In this document: piece by piece, positions 1-8,592 of the stretch | Position numbering within the stretch: position 1 is the stretch's first letter | How the letters are laid out: each line of letters begins with the position of its first letter | Assembly (NCBI RefSeq): GCF_900313025.1 | Contig: NZ_OMPQ01000015.1 | Coordinates: forward strand, 443,775 to 507,774 | Length of the DNA stretch: 64,000 nt | Source of the DNA: Pseudophaeobacter sp. EL27 | GTDB taxonomy: Bacteria; Pseudomonadota; Alphaproteobacteria; Rhodobacterales; Rhodobacteraceae | Direction: 5' to 3' | Notes under the pieces: model-generated | Databases searched by the model: none | Told to the model about the DNA's origin: nothing | The model's input: the letters and a program-made list of their open reading frames with translations, nothing else | Program-made: the position numbers and the translations under genes

Positions 1-1
1 C

Positions 2-934
2 GAGAGCAAGGCCGGCCGCGAGGCCATCCTGGCAAAACGGGTGATCGATGCGACAGGTGACGCCGATATCGCCCAGATGATGGGGGCACCAACGATCAAA
101 ACCCCAGTTGAGGACATGCAGGCGGCGAGTGTGATGTTTCACATCGCGGGTGTCGACAAGCAGAAGTTCATGGAGGGGGTCAAAGCCGACCCACAAACCT
201 ATGCCGATTGGTCGACAGGCGAATGGCAGGTCGAGACCTCGGGCAAGGAAGACGACATGTATTCGCCCTTCCTGGCCAAACCCTTTGGTCAGGCGATCCG
301 TGACGGGGTGATCCCCGCACATCTCAACACCATTGGTGGCACCTGGGGCGCGGTGCATGACAGTGGCGAGATGACCTATATGAACCTGGTGCATCTTGCA
401 GGTATCGACGGCACTGATCCCGACAGCATGACCCGTGGCGAAATCGAGGGGCGTTCGCAGGCAATGTTGGCGATCAAGGCGCTCAATGCCTATACGCCGG
501 GCTGTGAGGCGGCGCGGCTGCGTAATTTTGGTATGACCATTGGTATTCGAGACACCCGCAAGATCGACGCCTTGCACAACATCACCGAAGATGAGACCCG
601 CAATCAGGGCCGGTTTGACGATACCATCGGTATCTACCCCGAATTCATCGACGGCTACGGGGTGTTGATTCTACCCACAACGGGGCGCTACATGCAGATC
701 CCCTATCGCTCTATGCTGCCAAAGGGCGTCGAGGGTCTGTTGGTGACGGGGCGCGCCATCGGCGGTGACAGGATTGCCCATGCCGCGACCCGCAACATGG
801 CCTGTTGCGCTGTTGCCGGACAAGGTGCGGGCATTGCTGCAGCCCAATCGGTCAAATCCAACTGTGCGCTGGATGCGGTAGATATGACCGCCCTGCAAGG
901 CGAGCTGAAACGCCAGGGTGTGAGGATCCACTGA
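2..934 (+). CDS. FAD-dependent oxidoreductase, C-terminal part (5' end outside window)
   Basis: The reading frame is open from base 2, so the start and the N-terminal nucleotide-binding fold lie outside the window. About 310 residues remain. The motif V-I-D-A-T-G-D-A-D near the beginning is the second dinucleotide-contact segment of FAD-dependent oxidoreductases of the FAD_oxidored type (family knowledge). A segment G-L-L-V-T-G-R-A-I-G-G-D followed by an Ala/Gly-rich helix near the C-terminus fits the last FAD-binding strand and helix. The stop codon overlaps the ATG of the next gene by one base, so the two are probably co-translated. The substrate cannot be told; pairing with a 2OG oxygenase suggests successive oxidation of a small organic molecule (inference). 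Confidence 0.75.
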   Translation, partial: ESKAGREAILAKRVIDATGDADIAQMMGAPTIKTPVEDMQAASVMFHIAGVDKQKFMEGVKADPQTYADWSTGEWQVETSGKEDDMYSPFLAKPFGQAIRDGVIPAHLNTIGGTWGAVHDSGEMTYMNLVHLAGIDGTDPDSMTRGEIEGRSQAMLAIKALNAYTPGCEAARLRNFGMTIGIRDTRKIDALHNITEDETRNQGRFDDTIGIYPEFIDGYGVLILPTTGRYMQIPYRSMLPKGVEGLLVTGRAIGGDRIAHAATRNMACCAVAGQGAGIAAAQSVKSNCALDAVDMTALQGELKRQGVRIH

Positions 935-1911
935 TGCAGACCATCCCGACAATTGACATCTCGCCGCTGCGTGATCCGGAGCATCCGGATCACCACAGCA
1001 CCATAGAGGCCATTCTTGCCGCCTGTACCGATATTGGCTTTTTGTCGATCACCGGAACCGGCATCGCGCCAGAAAGCGTTGATCAGGTGCGCCAGACCTG
1101 CCGCGATATCTTTGCTGTCGAGGACGCCTCCAAATGGCAACAAGCCGTCACCCGTGAAAACTATCGCGGCTATATTCCAATGGGGTTCTTCACTCCCAAT
1201 GATGGTTCTGGAACTGCCGACAAATATGAAGGCTACAAACTGCATCACGAGGTCGCGCCTGACGCGCCGATCCGCCAGGACTGCCCGCTCTATGGTCCCA
1301 ATCTCTGGCCGGATGAGCTGCCCCAAGCCCGTGAGGTTATCTTGGGATATTGGCAAGAGCTAGACGCCGTTGCCGATCTCCTGCTCGCTGCGCTAGAGAC
1401 TGGCCTGGAGCTGCCCGCGCAATGTCTGCAACAGGCCTTTCGCCTACCGCTGACCAATATGTCACTGCTACATTACCCGCCACAGGCCCCGGATGAGCCG
1501 GGCTTTGGCATTCATCCCCACAAGGACACCGATGCGCTGACCATCATCGCCCCCGACCCGGTTGGCGGGCTGGAAGTGCAAACCCGTGATGGCACCTGGA
1601 TTACCCCGGACTGCCCTCCTGGCGGATTTGTTGTCAATATCGGCGACATGCTGGAACTGTGGTCCGGGGGACGCCTGGTCTCAACGCCCCATCGGGTGGT
1701 GAACCGAAGCGGTAAACAGCGCTACTCCTTTCCCTATTTTGCGGTACCGCGTCATGATGTGGTGGTACAGCCCCTCCTGCCCGCCCTGCCCGGCTTTGAG
1801 CGCCCTTCGGTGCATTGCGGCCATTGGTCGGCAGAAATCTGGCGCACCAATTGGCCGGATGAAGAGGCCAGTGAGGACACGCCAGAGCTCGGCACCCTTC
1901 ACGACAGCTGA
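934..1911 (+). CDS. 2-oxoglutarate/Fe(II)-dependent oxygenase, isopenicillin N synthase family
   Basis: This 325-aa protein has the expected length for the isopenicillin N synthase-like superfamily. The facial triad is visible as H196-x-D198 and H253, with the 2OG-binding R263-x-S265 ten residues later. The N-terminal I-D-I-S-P-L and the D-I-G-F motif near residue 33 match the DIOX_N domain. The ATG at 934 was chosen because it overlaps the upstream stop (TGATG) and puts I-D-I-S at the usual distance; a longer in-frame extension back to 805 would run inside the oxidoreductase gene. It should oxidise a small molecule in the cytoplasm using O2 and 2-oxoglutarate. The substrate is unknown, and the coupled flavoenzyme is the only contextual hint. 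Confidence 0.85.
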   Translation: MQTIPTIDISPLRDPEHPDHHSTIEAILAACTDIGFLSITGTGIAPESVDQVRQTCRDIFAVEDASKWQQAVTRENYRGYIPMGFFTPNDGSGTADKYEGYKLHHEVAPDAPIRQDCPLYGPNLWPDELPQAREVILGYWQELDAVADLLLAALETGLELPAQCLQQAFRLPLTNMSLLHYPPQAPDEPGFGIHPHKDTDALTIIAPDPVGGLEVQTRDGTWITPDCPPGGFVVNIGDMLELWSGGRLVSTPHRVVNRSGKQRYSFPYFAVPRHDVVVQPLLPALPGFERPSVHCGHWSAEIWRTNWPDEEASEDTPELGTLHDS

Positions 1912-1987
1912 CCTCCCCCCGCAATAGCTGGGTGGTCGATACTGAAACTCTGTGCAAAAAACAGCTGAGATTCAAATCAGAGAGACC

Positions 1988-2007
1988 CGCCCCTCTTGCA
2001 AGGGGCG
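1988..2007 (+). terminator. GC-rich hairpin after the oxygenase gene
   Basis: CGCCCCT pairs with AGGGGCG across a 6-base loop, about 77 bases after the oxygenase stop and 62 bases before the AI-2E permease. There is no T-run, so it is only a possible terminator or mRNA-stabilising stem. Confidence 0.35.
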
Positions 2008-2068
2008 CGGCCTTGGGCGATGACTGAACCAAGAACCCAATGATCGGTCTCAAAAAGGCAGCGCAGTC

Positions 2069-3151
2069 ATGGCCCTTCCGGCAAAGAAGCAATTCAAATA
2101 CTGGGGCGTTGCCGCCTTGGTTTTTTCTCTTGTGATGTGGTCACTGGGGGACGTCCTGCTGCCCTTTGTGCTGGGCGCCGCCATTGCCTATATGATTGAC
2201 CCCATCGCCGACCGGTTGGAGGCCATGGGGCTGAGCCGCGCCTCAGCCACCGGGTTGATTGTCGTGCTCTCGGTGCTGATCTTCCTGCTCGGCCTGCTGA
2301 TCGTGCTGCCGACCCTGATCAGCCAGATGATCGACCTGACAGAAACCCTGCCCAAGGCGTTTCGCGATTTGCGGACCTTTGCCCAGACCCATTTCCCTTC
2401 GGTCTTTACCGAAGGCAGCCGGGCGCAACAGACCATTGCCTCGATTGCCGGCACATTGCAGGGTAAGGGGATTGAACTGCTCGAAGGCATCGTCGGATCT
2501 GCAGCTTCGGTTGTTAATGTGTTGGTATTGTTCGTGATTGTTCCGGTGGTTGCCGTATACCTGCTGCTGGACTGGGACCGGATGATCGCCCGAGTTGACG
2601 CGCTTCTGCCGCGTGACCACGCACCAGTTATTCGCCGCTTGATGGGCCAGATCGATGCCGTGCTGGCCTCCTTCATTCGCGGCATGGGCACCGTCTGCCT
2701 GATCCTGGGCAGCTACTATGCAATTTCCCTGATGATTGTTGGCCTCAATTTTGGCCTCGCGGTGGGCTTTATCGCCGGGTTGGTGACCTTTATTCCCTAT
2801 CTCGGGGCCCTGATTGGCGGCGCCCTGGCCATCGGTCTCGCCCTGTTCCAGTTCTGGGGCGACTGGTGGTCGATTGGCATCGTCGGCGCCACCTTTGCCT
2901 TTGGTCAGGTGATCGAAGGCAACTACCTGACCCCCAAATTGGTCGGCAATTCCGTAGGATTGCACCCGGTCTGGCTCTTGCTGGCCCTGTCGGTCTTTGG
3001 GGCATTGTTTGGATTTGTCGGCATGCTGATCGCGGTTCCCGTTGCCGCTGCGCTGGGCGTGGTTGCGCGGTTCCTTGTTGAACAGTATCTCGACAGCAGA
3101 TTGTACCGGGGGTTTGAACACCCGGCCTCACAGCAACAAGACGAGCAGTAA
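2069..3151 (+). CDS. AI-2E family (PerM-like) transporter
   Basis: This 360-aa integral membrane protein has the AI-2E transporter layout. Paired hydrophobic segments at about 12-60 and 65-95 are followed by a soluble stretch at about 95-140. Further membrane helices include the G-L-x-x-G-x-x-x-G-x-x-x-x-I-P-Y-L-G core near residue 245 and the conserved P-x-L-V-G-x-x-V-G-L-H-P-V segment near 290. The family exports diverse small molecules, or in some members acts as a Na+/H+ antiporter; the true substrate here is unknown. The stop abuts the hdaA start (TAAATG), so the two are likely one transcription unit. In many alphaproteobacteria this permease sits next to hdaA (recalled, not checked). 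Confidence 0.88.
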   Translation: MALPAKKQFKYWGVAALVFSLVMWSLGDVLLPFVLGAAIAYMIDPIADRLEAMGLSRASATGLIVVLSVLIFLLGLLIVLPTLISQMIDLTETLPKAFRDLRTFAQTHFPSVFTEGSRAQQTIASIAGTLQGKGIELLEGIVGSAASVVNVLVLFVIVPVVAVYLLLDWDRMIARVDALLPRDHAPVIRRLMGQIDAVLASFIRGMGTVCLILGSYYAISLMIVGLNFGLAVGFIAGLVTFIPYLGALIGGALAIGLALFQFWGDWWSIGIVGATFAFGQVIEGNYLTPKLVGNSVGLHPVWLLLALSVFGALFGFVGMLIAVPVAAALGVVARFLVEQYLDSRLYRGFEHPASQQQDEQ

Positions 3152-3871
3152 ATGGCCCAGCAACTCAGCTTTGATCTGCCCGCCAAAACGGCCCTGGGGC
3201 GGGATGATTTCTTTGTCGCCCCCTCCAATGCCATGGCTGTGGCCCTGCTGGATCCCTCGTTTCATTGGCCCAGTGGCAAACTGGTTCTGACGGGGCCAGC
3301 GGGATCCGGTAAAACCCATCTTGCCCATGTCTGGGCCAGCCAGACTGGCGCCAGGATCATCCAGGCTGATAGTCTGCTGGAAGACCAGGTGCCGGAGCTG
3401 GCGCAGGCGCCAGTGGTTGTCGAGGATGTCCCCGCAATTGCGGGCAACACAGAGGCGCAGAACGCCCTCTTCCACCTGCATAATCTGGTGCTGTCCAACG
3501 GCCATGCCCTGATGCTGACGGGACGGGCTGCCCCAAATCTTTGGCAGCTCTCGCTGGCAGATCTGCAAAGTCGCGTGCAGGCCGCCACCCATGCAGAACT
3601 ACAAGCACCAGACGATGCACTGCTGGCTGTGGTTCTGGCAAAACTCTTTAATGACAGGCAGGTAACACCAAAACCTGATGTCATCCCCTATCTGGTGGCA
3701 CATATGGATCGCTCCTTTGCGGCCGCCGCCGTCATCGTGAAACAGCTGGATAGTCTGGCACTCTCTGAAGGGCGCACCCTGTCGCGCCCTCTTGCGGTCA
3801 GGCTGATGTCACAAGATCTCCCAAATGATCTGCCAGAAGAAACCAAAAATGTCGCAACCGCGAGCGATTGA
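3152..3871 (+). CDS. hdaA: DnaA-inactivating ATPase homologue HdaA
   Basis: This 239-aa DnaA-like AAA+ protein lacks the DnaA DNA-binding domain. Q4-L-S-F-D-L-P10 at the N-terminus resembles the beta-clamp-binding motif that lets Hda act with the sliding clamp. Walker A is G48-P-A-G-S-G-K-T55 and the Walker B-like strand is V-V-V-E-D near residue 90. Hda stimulates hydrolysis of DnaA-bound ATP after initiation, preventing re-replication (family knowledge). The start directly follows the AI-2E permease stop. Assignment is strong because full DnaA would be about twice as long and would carry a C-terminal helix-turn-helix. Confidence 0.85.
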   Translation: MAQQLSFDLPAKTALGRDDFFVAPSNAMAVALLDPSFHWPSGKLVLTGPAGSGKTHLAHVWASQTGARIIQADSLLEDQVPELAQAPVVVEDVPAIAGNTEAQNALFHLHNLVLSNGHALMLTGRAAPNLWQLSLADLQSRVQAATHAELQAPDDALLAVVLAKLFNDRQVTPKPDVIPYLVAHMDRSFAAAAVIVKQLDSLALSEGRTLSRPLAVRLMSQDLPNDLPEETKNVATASD

Positions 3872-3928
3872 CCCCACTTCGGGCTTGGCCCATCGTGACA
3901 GTCGAAACGCAGAAATGATGAGGCGCTT

Positions 3929-5473
3929 ATGACCGCAGCCCCGGACAGCTCTAACGCCGATTGGGGTCCCTTTGGTCGCCCCGTTTTTGAAGACCCCAGC
4001 GCCCGCGCCCTGTCACGGGTTGGGGTGGTTGATGTGGGCTCAAACTCGGTCCGGATGGTAATCTTTGACGGCGCCGCCCGCAGCCCCGCCTATTTCTACA
4101 ATGAAAAGATCATGTGCGCCCTGGGCGCTGGTCTATCCGAGACGGGTAATCTTAATCCCAAGGGGCGCGAACGGGCGCTGGCGGCCCTGCGCCGGTTTCA
4201 ACATCTGGCTGAGGGCATGGGCCTACCGGGTCTGTCGGTGGTGGCCACAGCCGCCGTGCGGGACGCCAAAGACGGGCCGGATTTTTGCGAGGAAGTTCTG
4301 CGTGAAACCGGGCTGAAGATCTGGGTCATTGACGGGCGCGAAGAAGCACGGCTGTCAGCCCAGGGGGTGCTTTTGGGCTGGCCCGGTTCTTATGGTCTGG
4401 TCTGCGATATCGGCGGCTCCTCGATGGAGCTGGCCGAAATCCATGATGGCGAGGTTGGCAAGCGCGTGACCTCGTCACTTGGGCCCTTGAAACTGCGCGA
4501 TATCAAAGGCGGGCGCCGCGGACGCAAGACTCATATTTCATCCGTTATGAAAGAGCTGAGCGCCGAGATGGGCCAGCAGACGGACCGGCTGTTTCTGGTT
4601 GGTGGCAGCTGGCGCGCCATTGCTCGGGTCGACATGATGCGCCGCGGCTATCCCTTACGGGTTTTGCATGAATACCGCATGAGCGCGCGCGATGTGCGCG
4701 AAACGCTGAAATACATCGACGCTACCAATATAGAAGAGCTGCGCACGGCCTGCGGTATTTCCAGCGCCCGTATGTCACTGGTGCCCTATGCCATCGATGT
4801 GCTGTCGCGTCTGGTCAAAACCTTCAAGCCCAAGGATATCGCGGTTTCCAGTTATGGTATTCGCGAGGGGCTGCTCTATGAGCAGATGCCACAACGGCTG
4901 CGCAACCGGGATCCGCTGGTAGAATCCTGCCGCTTTGCCGAGGCCAAGGATGCGCGCCTGCCGGGATTTGGCAAAACGCTGTATGATTTTGTCATTCCCC
5001 TGTTCAACTCCGGCCCGCATACCAAGAAACGCCTGATCAAGGCCGCCTGCCTGCTGCATGATGTTAGCTGGCGCGCCCATCCCGACTATCGCGCCGAGGT
5101 CTGTTTCGAAAACGCAACCCGCGCTAATCTTGGCGGGTTGAAACATTCCGAACGGATTTTCCTGGGCCTCGCGCTCCTGCACCGCTACCGCAACAAGCGA
5201 CAGGGCACCGCCTTTGAGTATCTCTATGATCTTCTCGACGAAAAGGGCCAGAAAGAAGCCGAGATCCTGGGCAAGGCCATGCGCTTTGGCGCCATGTTGA
5301 TGGTCAGCGAGGATGGCGATATCGGCAAGTTGAAATGGCAACCGCGCAAACGTCACCTCTGCCTTGAATTGCCCCGATCCTCTGAAGATCTGTTTGGCGA
5401 GGTGGCCGAGGGCCGTCTAAAATCTCTGGCCGATGCCCTGGAAGCCGAGCTGAGCGTCAAGATCACCAAGTAA
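3929..5473 (+). CDS. ppx: exopolyphosphatase / Ppx-GppA phosphatase family protein
   Basis: The 514-aa protein has an ASKHA-fold phosphatase domain: phosphate-1 motif V-D-V-G-S-N-S-V-R near residue 35, T-A-A-V-R-D near 110, and phosphate-2 motif D-I-G-G-S-S-M-E-L near 155. A C-terminal HD-like helical region follows, with L-L-H-D-V-S near 375. It should release phosphate from polyphosphate or pppGpp in the cytoplasm. GAGGCGCTT lies before the ATG as ribosome-binding site. Only 57 bases separate it from hdaA; I recall polyphosphate kinase often sitting between the two in relatives, and there is no room for it here. Confidence 0.88.
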   Translation: MTAAPDSSNADWGPFGRPVFEDPSARALSRVGVVDVGSNSVRMVIFDGAARSPAYFYNEKIMCALGAGLSETGNLNPKGRERALAALRRFQHLAEGMGLPGLSVVATAAVRDAKDGPDFCEEVLRETGLKIWVIDGREEARLSAQGVLLGWPGSYGLVCDIGGSSMELAEIHDGEVGKRVTSSLGPLKLRDIKGGRRGRKTHISSVMKELSAEMGQQTDRLFLVGGSWRAIARVDMMRRGYPLRVLHEYRMSARDVRETLKYIDATNIEELRTACGISSARMSLVPYAIDVLSRLVKTFKPKDIAVSSYGIREGLLYEQMPQRLRNRDPLVESCRFAEAKDARLPGFGKTLYDFVIPLFNSGPHTKKRLIKAACLLHDVSWRAHPDYRAEVCFENATRANLGGLKHSERIFLGLALLHRYRNKRQGTAFEYLYDLLDEKGQKEAEILGKAMRFGAMLMVSEDGDIGKLKWQPRKRHLCLELPRSSEDLFGEVAEGRLKSLADALEAELSVKITK

Positions 5474-5528
5474 TATCTGCGATATGCGCGATGTCAGTTT
5501 TCCCTAGGGAAGCCGGGTTCGGGACGTA

Positions 5529-5906
5529 TCAGAGATCTGTGGAGCCGCCCCCTGCATCCTCAGTTGCTTCAGTATCCGGCGCATCTGGTTTACGGCGGAT
5601 GATGATATCGCCATTGGGCAGGATTTCTGGCGCCTCGTAGCGGCTCCAATCTTCGACCTTGTCAGCGATTTCTGCCAGCGCCGGCCCCATCTCTGTCAGG
5701 AAACCCTGCATTGAAGGGCCAATTTTTGACATCAACCCTTCCAACTCTTGCAGGGACGGCGCCATTTCTTCGCGCAGCCCTTTCCAGAACAGCTCAGCCC
5801 CGCGTTCCATCAGGCTGGAGCCATCCTCCCCCTCTGCATCCTGGGCAGCAAGAGGTGTGGCGATCAGTGAGCAGGCAACGAGGGCGGGGGCGATAAAATG
5901 TTTCAT
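5529..5906 (-). CDS. small exported hypothetical protein
   Basis: This 125-aa protein starts with a clear Sec signal peptide (K3, hydrophobic stretch, cleavage after T-P-L-A-A-Q-D at about 21). It continues with a low-complexity amphipathic region rich in Met, Gly, Glu and Leu, a segment Y-E-A-P-E-I-L-P-N-G-D-I-I-I-R-R-K-P-D and an acidic, Gly-rich tail. The P-N-G-D-I-I-I-R-R motif is one I recall in conserved Rhodobacteraceae proteins that databases sometimes label AAA+ ATPase; no Walker motif is present, so that name would be wrong here. It is convergent with ppx and 31 bases downstream of the EEP-family gene. Function unknown; periplasmic location inferred. Confidence 0.75.
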   Translation of the reverse strand: MKHFIAPALVACSLIATPLAAQDAEGEDGSSLMERGAELFWKGLREEMAPSLQELEGLMSKIGPSMQGFLTEMGPALAEIADKVEDWSRYEAPEILPNGDIIIRRKPDAPDTEATEDAGGGSTDL

Positions 5907-5937
5907 CAGGCCAATATAATCTCTCTGCGTTAGAATT

Positions 5938-6933
5938 TTAAGTCAGCTCAAGATCCAGCGAGACTGGAAAATGATCCGAAGCCGCCAAAAGGGCCTCCCG
6001 CATTGGAATATCATCGTAGCACTCGGCATCCTCGAACGGGTGCCAGATACGCCAGCGCGGGGCATGGGCCTCTAACCCGTGAGAGATCATGATATAATCA
6101 AGAAGAGCCCGGAAATAGCGCTTGGTTTCTGGATTGTAAAAGCGGGAAGTCGAAGGCAGCACAAGTTCACGCGGTTTTAGCAGGCTTTGTGCATGGGGGT
6201 CGGTCAGCTCAGCCCCCATGACAATCTCGACCGAGGATTTGCCAAACAGTCGCTCGTATTCATCCAGCCCCGGCCCGTCGTTGAGATCGCCCATGACAAT
6301 GATGTTCTCTTGGGCCTCGACATGCTCTTTGATACGTCGGTGCAACCAGATCGCCTGAGCCAGTTGTTTGCGTCGGTTGGCAATTGAAATCTGCACCACT
6401 TCTTCGGGTGTTTTAGCCCCGTGCGGGGCCTTGGACTTCAGATGTGCCCCAATCAGGCGCAGAGCTGTTCCGCCCTTGGTGGAGACCCGCAACTCTAGGG
6501 GCGGTTTGGAAAACCGCACCCGGTCCATGCGATCGTCAACGTCCAGATCAATAAGAAAACTATCGTTAAAACGTGGGGCACGCTTACTGGCCTTCGGATC
6601 CGCCTCCACATCCAACACGGTTGGATCATACAGCAGTGCGATCTCTTGATGAGTGTCGGTGGCAAAGCCCGAAACAGCCGTGTCTGTGCGCAATCCCGCC
6701 TCGGCAGCGAACCGTTCCAGCGCCCTGGTACAGCGTTGTTTTCGTCCGGTATTGGGGGCCTCAATCACCATTACCGCATCCGCATCCAGCCGCTGCAACA
6801 CATGGGCAATGGCTCGGCCCTGCGTGTAGCGATCAACGCCATAGCGCCCGGAAGACTGATCATCGAGCATCAGATTGTCCGCATCGTCAAACAGATGCGC
6901 GAACCACTCAATATTATAGGTGACCAGGCGCAT
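5938..6933 (-). CDS. endonuclease/exonuclease/phosphatase (EEP) family protein
   Basis: The 331-aa protein begins M-R-L-V-T-Y-N-I-E-W, the first metal-binding strand of the EEP fold. It continues with V-I-E-A near residue 58 (catalytic Glu), G-D-L-N-D-G near 215 and a terminal S-D-H-F-P-V, which supplies the catalytic Asp-His. It is therefore a metal-dependent phosphodiesterase or nuclease. Substrate cannot be assigned; no signal peptide is seen, so cytoplasmic action is inferred. The ATG at 6933 was preferred over one 45 bases upstream because it places the first beta strand at the N-terminus. It overlaps the end of the TerB/J-domain gene by 20 bases, suggesting translational coupling. Confidence 0.82.
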   Translation of the reverse strand: MRLVTYNIEWFAHLFDDADNLMLDDQSSGRYGVDRYTQGRAIAHVLQRLDADAVMVIEAPNTGRKQRCTRALERFAAEAGLRTDTAVSGFATDTHQEIALLYDPTVLDVEADPKASKRAPRFNDSFLIDLDVDDRMDRVRFSKPPLELRVSTKGGTALRLIGAHLKSKAPHGAKTPEEVVQISIANRRKQLAQAIWLHRRIKEHVEAQENIIVMGDLNDGPGLDEYERLFGKSSVEIVMGAELTDPHAQSLLKPRELVLPSTSRFYNPETKRYFRALLDYIMISHGLEAHAPRWRIWHPFEDAECYDDIPMREALLAASDHFPVSLDLELT

Positions 6934-7612
6934 GTTTTTCACATCCATTGATCTGATCCCAGGCGCGGTTGATATCAATCATGCGTTTTTCCGCCAGCCG
7001 CACCGCCTCTTCCGGAACCCCGCGCCCGATCATGGCGTCCGGGTGGGTATCACGTACCAGCTGACGCCAATGTTTGCGGATCGCCTCGCGTGGCATATCC
7101 GAGGACACCCCCAGCACCGTATAGGGATCTTTGGGCGCATCGGGGACAAACCGCGCTCGCAGCGCCTGAAACTGCTCTGGGGTTTGGCCAAAGATACGGC
7201 TCACGTCCTCTAGGAACTCGTTTTCACCGGGGTGGTAAAACCCATCCGCCATGGCGATATGGAACAGGCCCTCCATCAGATCGCACAGCGTGGTGGAATC
7301 TGAGGCAAACATCCGTTGGATACGGGCTGCATAATCCTGATAGCCCGCGATGTCAGTGCGGGCCATATCAAAGACCCGCGCGGCACCCGCCTCATCATTC
7401 TGGGCAATCTGAAAGACCTCGCGAAAGGCGGTGACCTCATCCCGGGTGACCTGCCCATCCGCCTTGGCCATCTTGGCACCCAGCGCAATCACCGCAATGG
7501 CAAAGGCGACCGAGCGTTCCGGCGGGGCCCGCAGACGATCAAAGACATCCGCAAGGCTTTCGCCCTGCCCAAGGGCAGAGAGCGCATCTGATATTCTGGA
7601 CCAAAGAGACAT
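6914..7612 (-). CDS. TerB-J-domain protein, DjlA-like co-chaperone
   Basis: This 232-aa protein joins a TerB-like all-helical domain (about 30-145, with acidic A-D-G-x-V-T-x-x-E and A-D-G-x-x-x-x-x-E metal-site motifs) to a C-terminal J domain (about 162-228) carrying H190-P191-D192. J domains stimulate DnaK ATPase. E. coli DjlA has an N-terminal membrane anchor; no membrane segment is visible here, so this version is probably soluble. The downstream EEP gene starts inside its last codons. A specific client is not evident. Confidence 0.85.
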   Translation of the reverse strand: MSLWSRISDALSALGQGESLADVFDRLRAPPERSVAFAIAVIALGAKMAKADGQVTRDEVTAFREVFQIAQNDEAGAARVFDMARTDIAGYQDYAARIQRMFASDSTTLCDLMEGLFHIAMADGFYHPGENEFLEDVSRIFGQTPEQFQALRARFVPDAPKDPYTVLGVSSDMPREAIRKHWRQLVRDTHPDAMIGRGVPEEAVRLAEKRMIDINRAWDQINGCEKHAPGHL

Positions 7613-7715
7613 AGGTAAAACCCTAGCGTTAAAACCATCTGTTGTCAGTCATGCGGCCTTTAAAGCGCGCGGATCATATGGGGAACCGGCAAGTCACTGC
7701 CGATCATGCACATTT

Positions 7716-8318
7716 TTAGCGCAACATGCGTCGCCCATGCGGGGTTTCGAATGCAGCTTCAAATCCAGCGGCCCCCGTTTCAAAGCTGACCCTCGGATCC
7801 TCAAGCGGCACCGCCTCCTGCAAAGCCTCGGCCTTGGGGTGGGAAATCACCATGTGATGCAACCTGACCCCCTGCTGTTGCAGCCGCGGCGCCGGATGGG
7901 CAGAGTGCCATTCAATCAGCGCCGGGAACATATTATCATAGGGCAGGATCCCATCCGCGGGCACCGCCATATCCCATTTCAGATCGCCACGCGTCAGCTC
8001 GACCAGCTCCCCTGCGCCTTTGGGCAACTGGGCCAACTGACCGGGCAGATCCGTGCAGCGGCAAATCCAGTTGCTGATCCGCGGAGCGCCCGAGAAGCGG
8101 TCCAGATCAAACCAGCAAGGGCGCCGCTGCGGTACTGCCTCAGGATTTATGGCGATGGCCTCCAGATAGAGCCCATCTGCCAGCCCAAGCAGGTGGTTAT
8201 GGGTGCCAAACACCGCATGTTCTCCGCCCGGCTGCAGGGATACTCCCAGCGCTTCTTCCACGTGGTTGCAGGCCTCTTCCAGAGTTTCCCCCGCCACGGC
8301 CAGATGATCCAGTTCCAT
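7716..8318 (-). CDS. VOC / glyoxalase-like domain protein
   Basis: The 200-aa protein begins M-E-L-D-H-L-A-V-A-G, the first strand of a glyoxalase-like VOC domain with the usual metal-ligand His at position 5. It continues with G-T-H-N-H-L-L-G-L near residue 40 and Y-L-E-A-I-A-I-N-P with the expected Glu near 55. These fit the Glyoxalase_3 type of about 200 residues. VOC proteins include isomerases, dioxygenases and resistance proteins, and the substrate is not predictable. GGGAGAG lies before the ATG. It appears to be a single gene, about 100 bases upstream of the TerB/J-domain gene. Confidence 0.8.
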   Translation of the reverse strand: MELDHLAVAGETLEEACNHVEEALGVSLQPGGEHAVFGTHNHLLGLADGLYLEAIAINPEAVPQRRPCWFDLDRFSGAPRISNWICRCTDLPGQLAQLPKGAGELVELTRGDLKWDMAVPADGILPYDNMFPALIEWHSAHPAPRLQQQGVRLHHMVISHPKAEALQEAVPLEDPRVSFETGAAGFEAAFETPHGRRMLR

Positions 8319-8592
8319 CGCACTCTCCCGTTTGCGGCCACCCTAGACGGTCACTGACGACATTCAAGGCAAAAGCCGACACCGTCGTGCTGTGCTGCTG
8401 GAGCCTTTCTATCTTCATGTCTTGGTAACCATGGCGGTCAAAACCTGGCCAAATCTAGCGGATTCCATGGGCAAAATCGGGAGCATTTTAACCACCCAGA
8501 TAAACGTTAGGAAGTTGTTAACACCCCTCGAATTTAACAATGCGCGAAACAAAAATCCGACAAGTGCTGCCAACTCGAGGAGACCACCCCTG

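Noticed and set aside
2243-3121. Long minus-strand frame opposite the AI-2E permease gene
   Set aside because: It is rich in Gln, His, Asn and Asp as expected from the complement of a hydrophobic membrane protein; no ribosome site.
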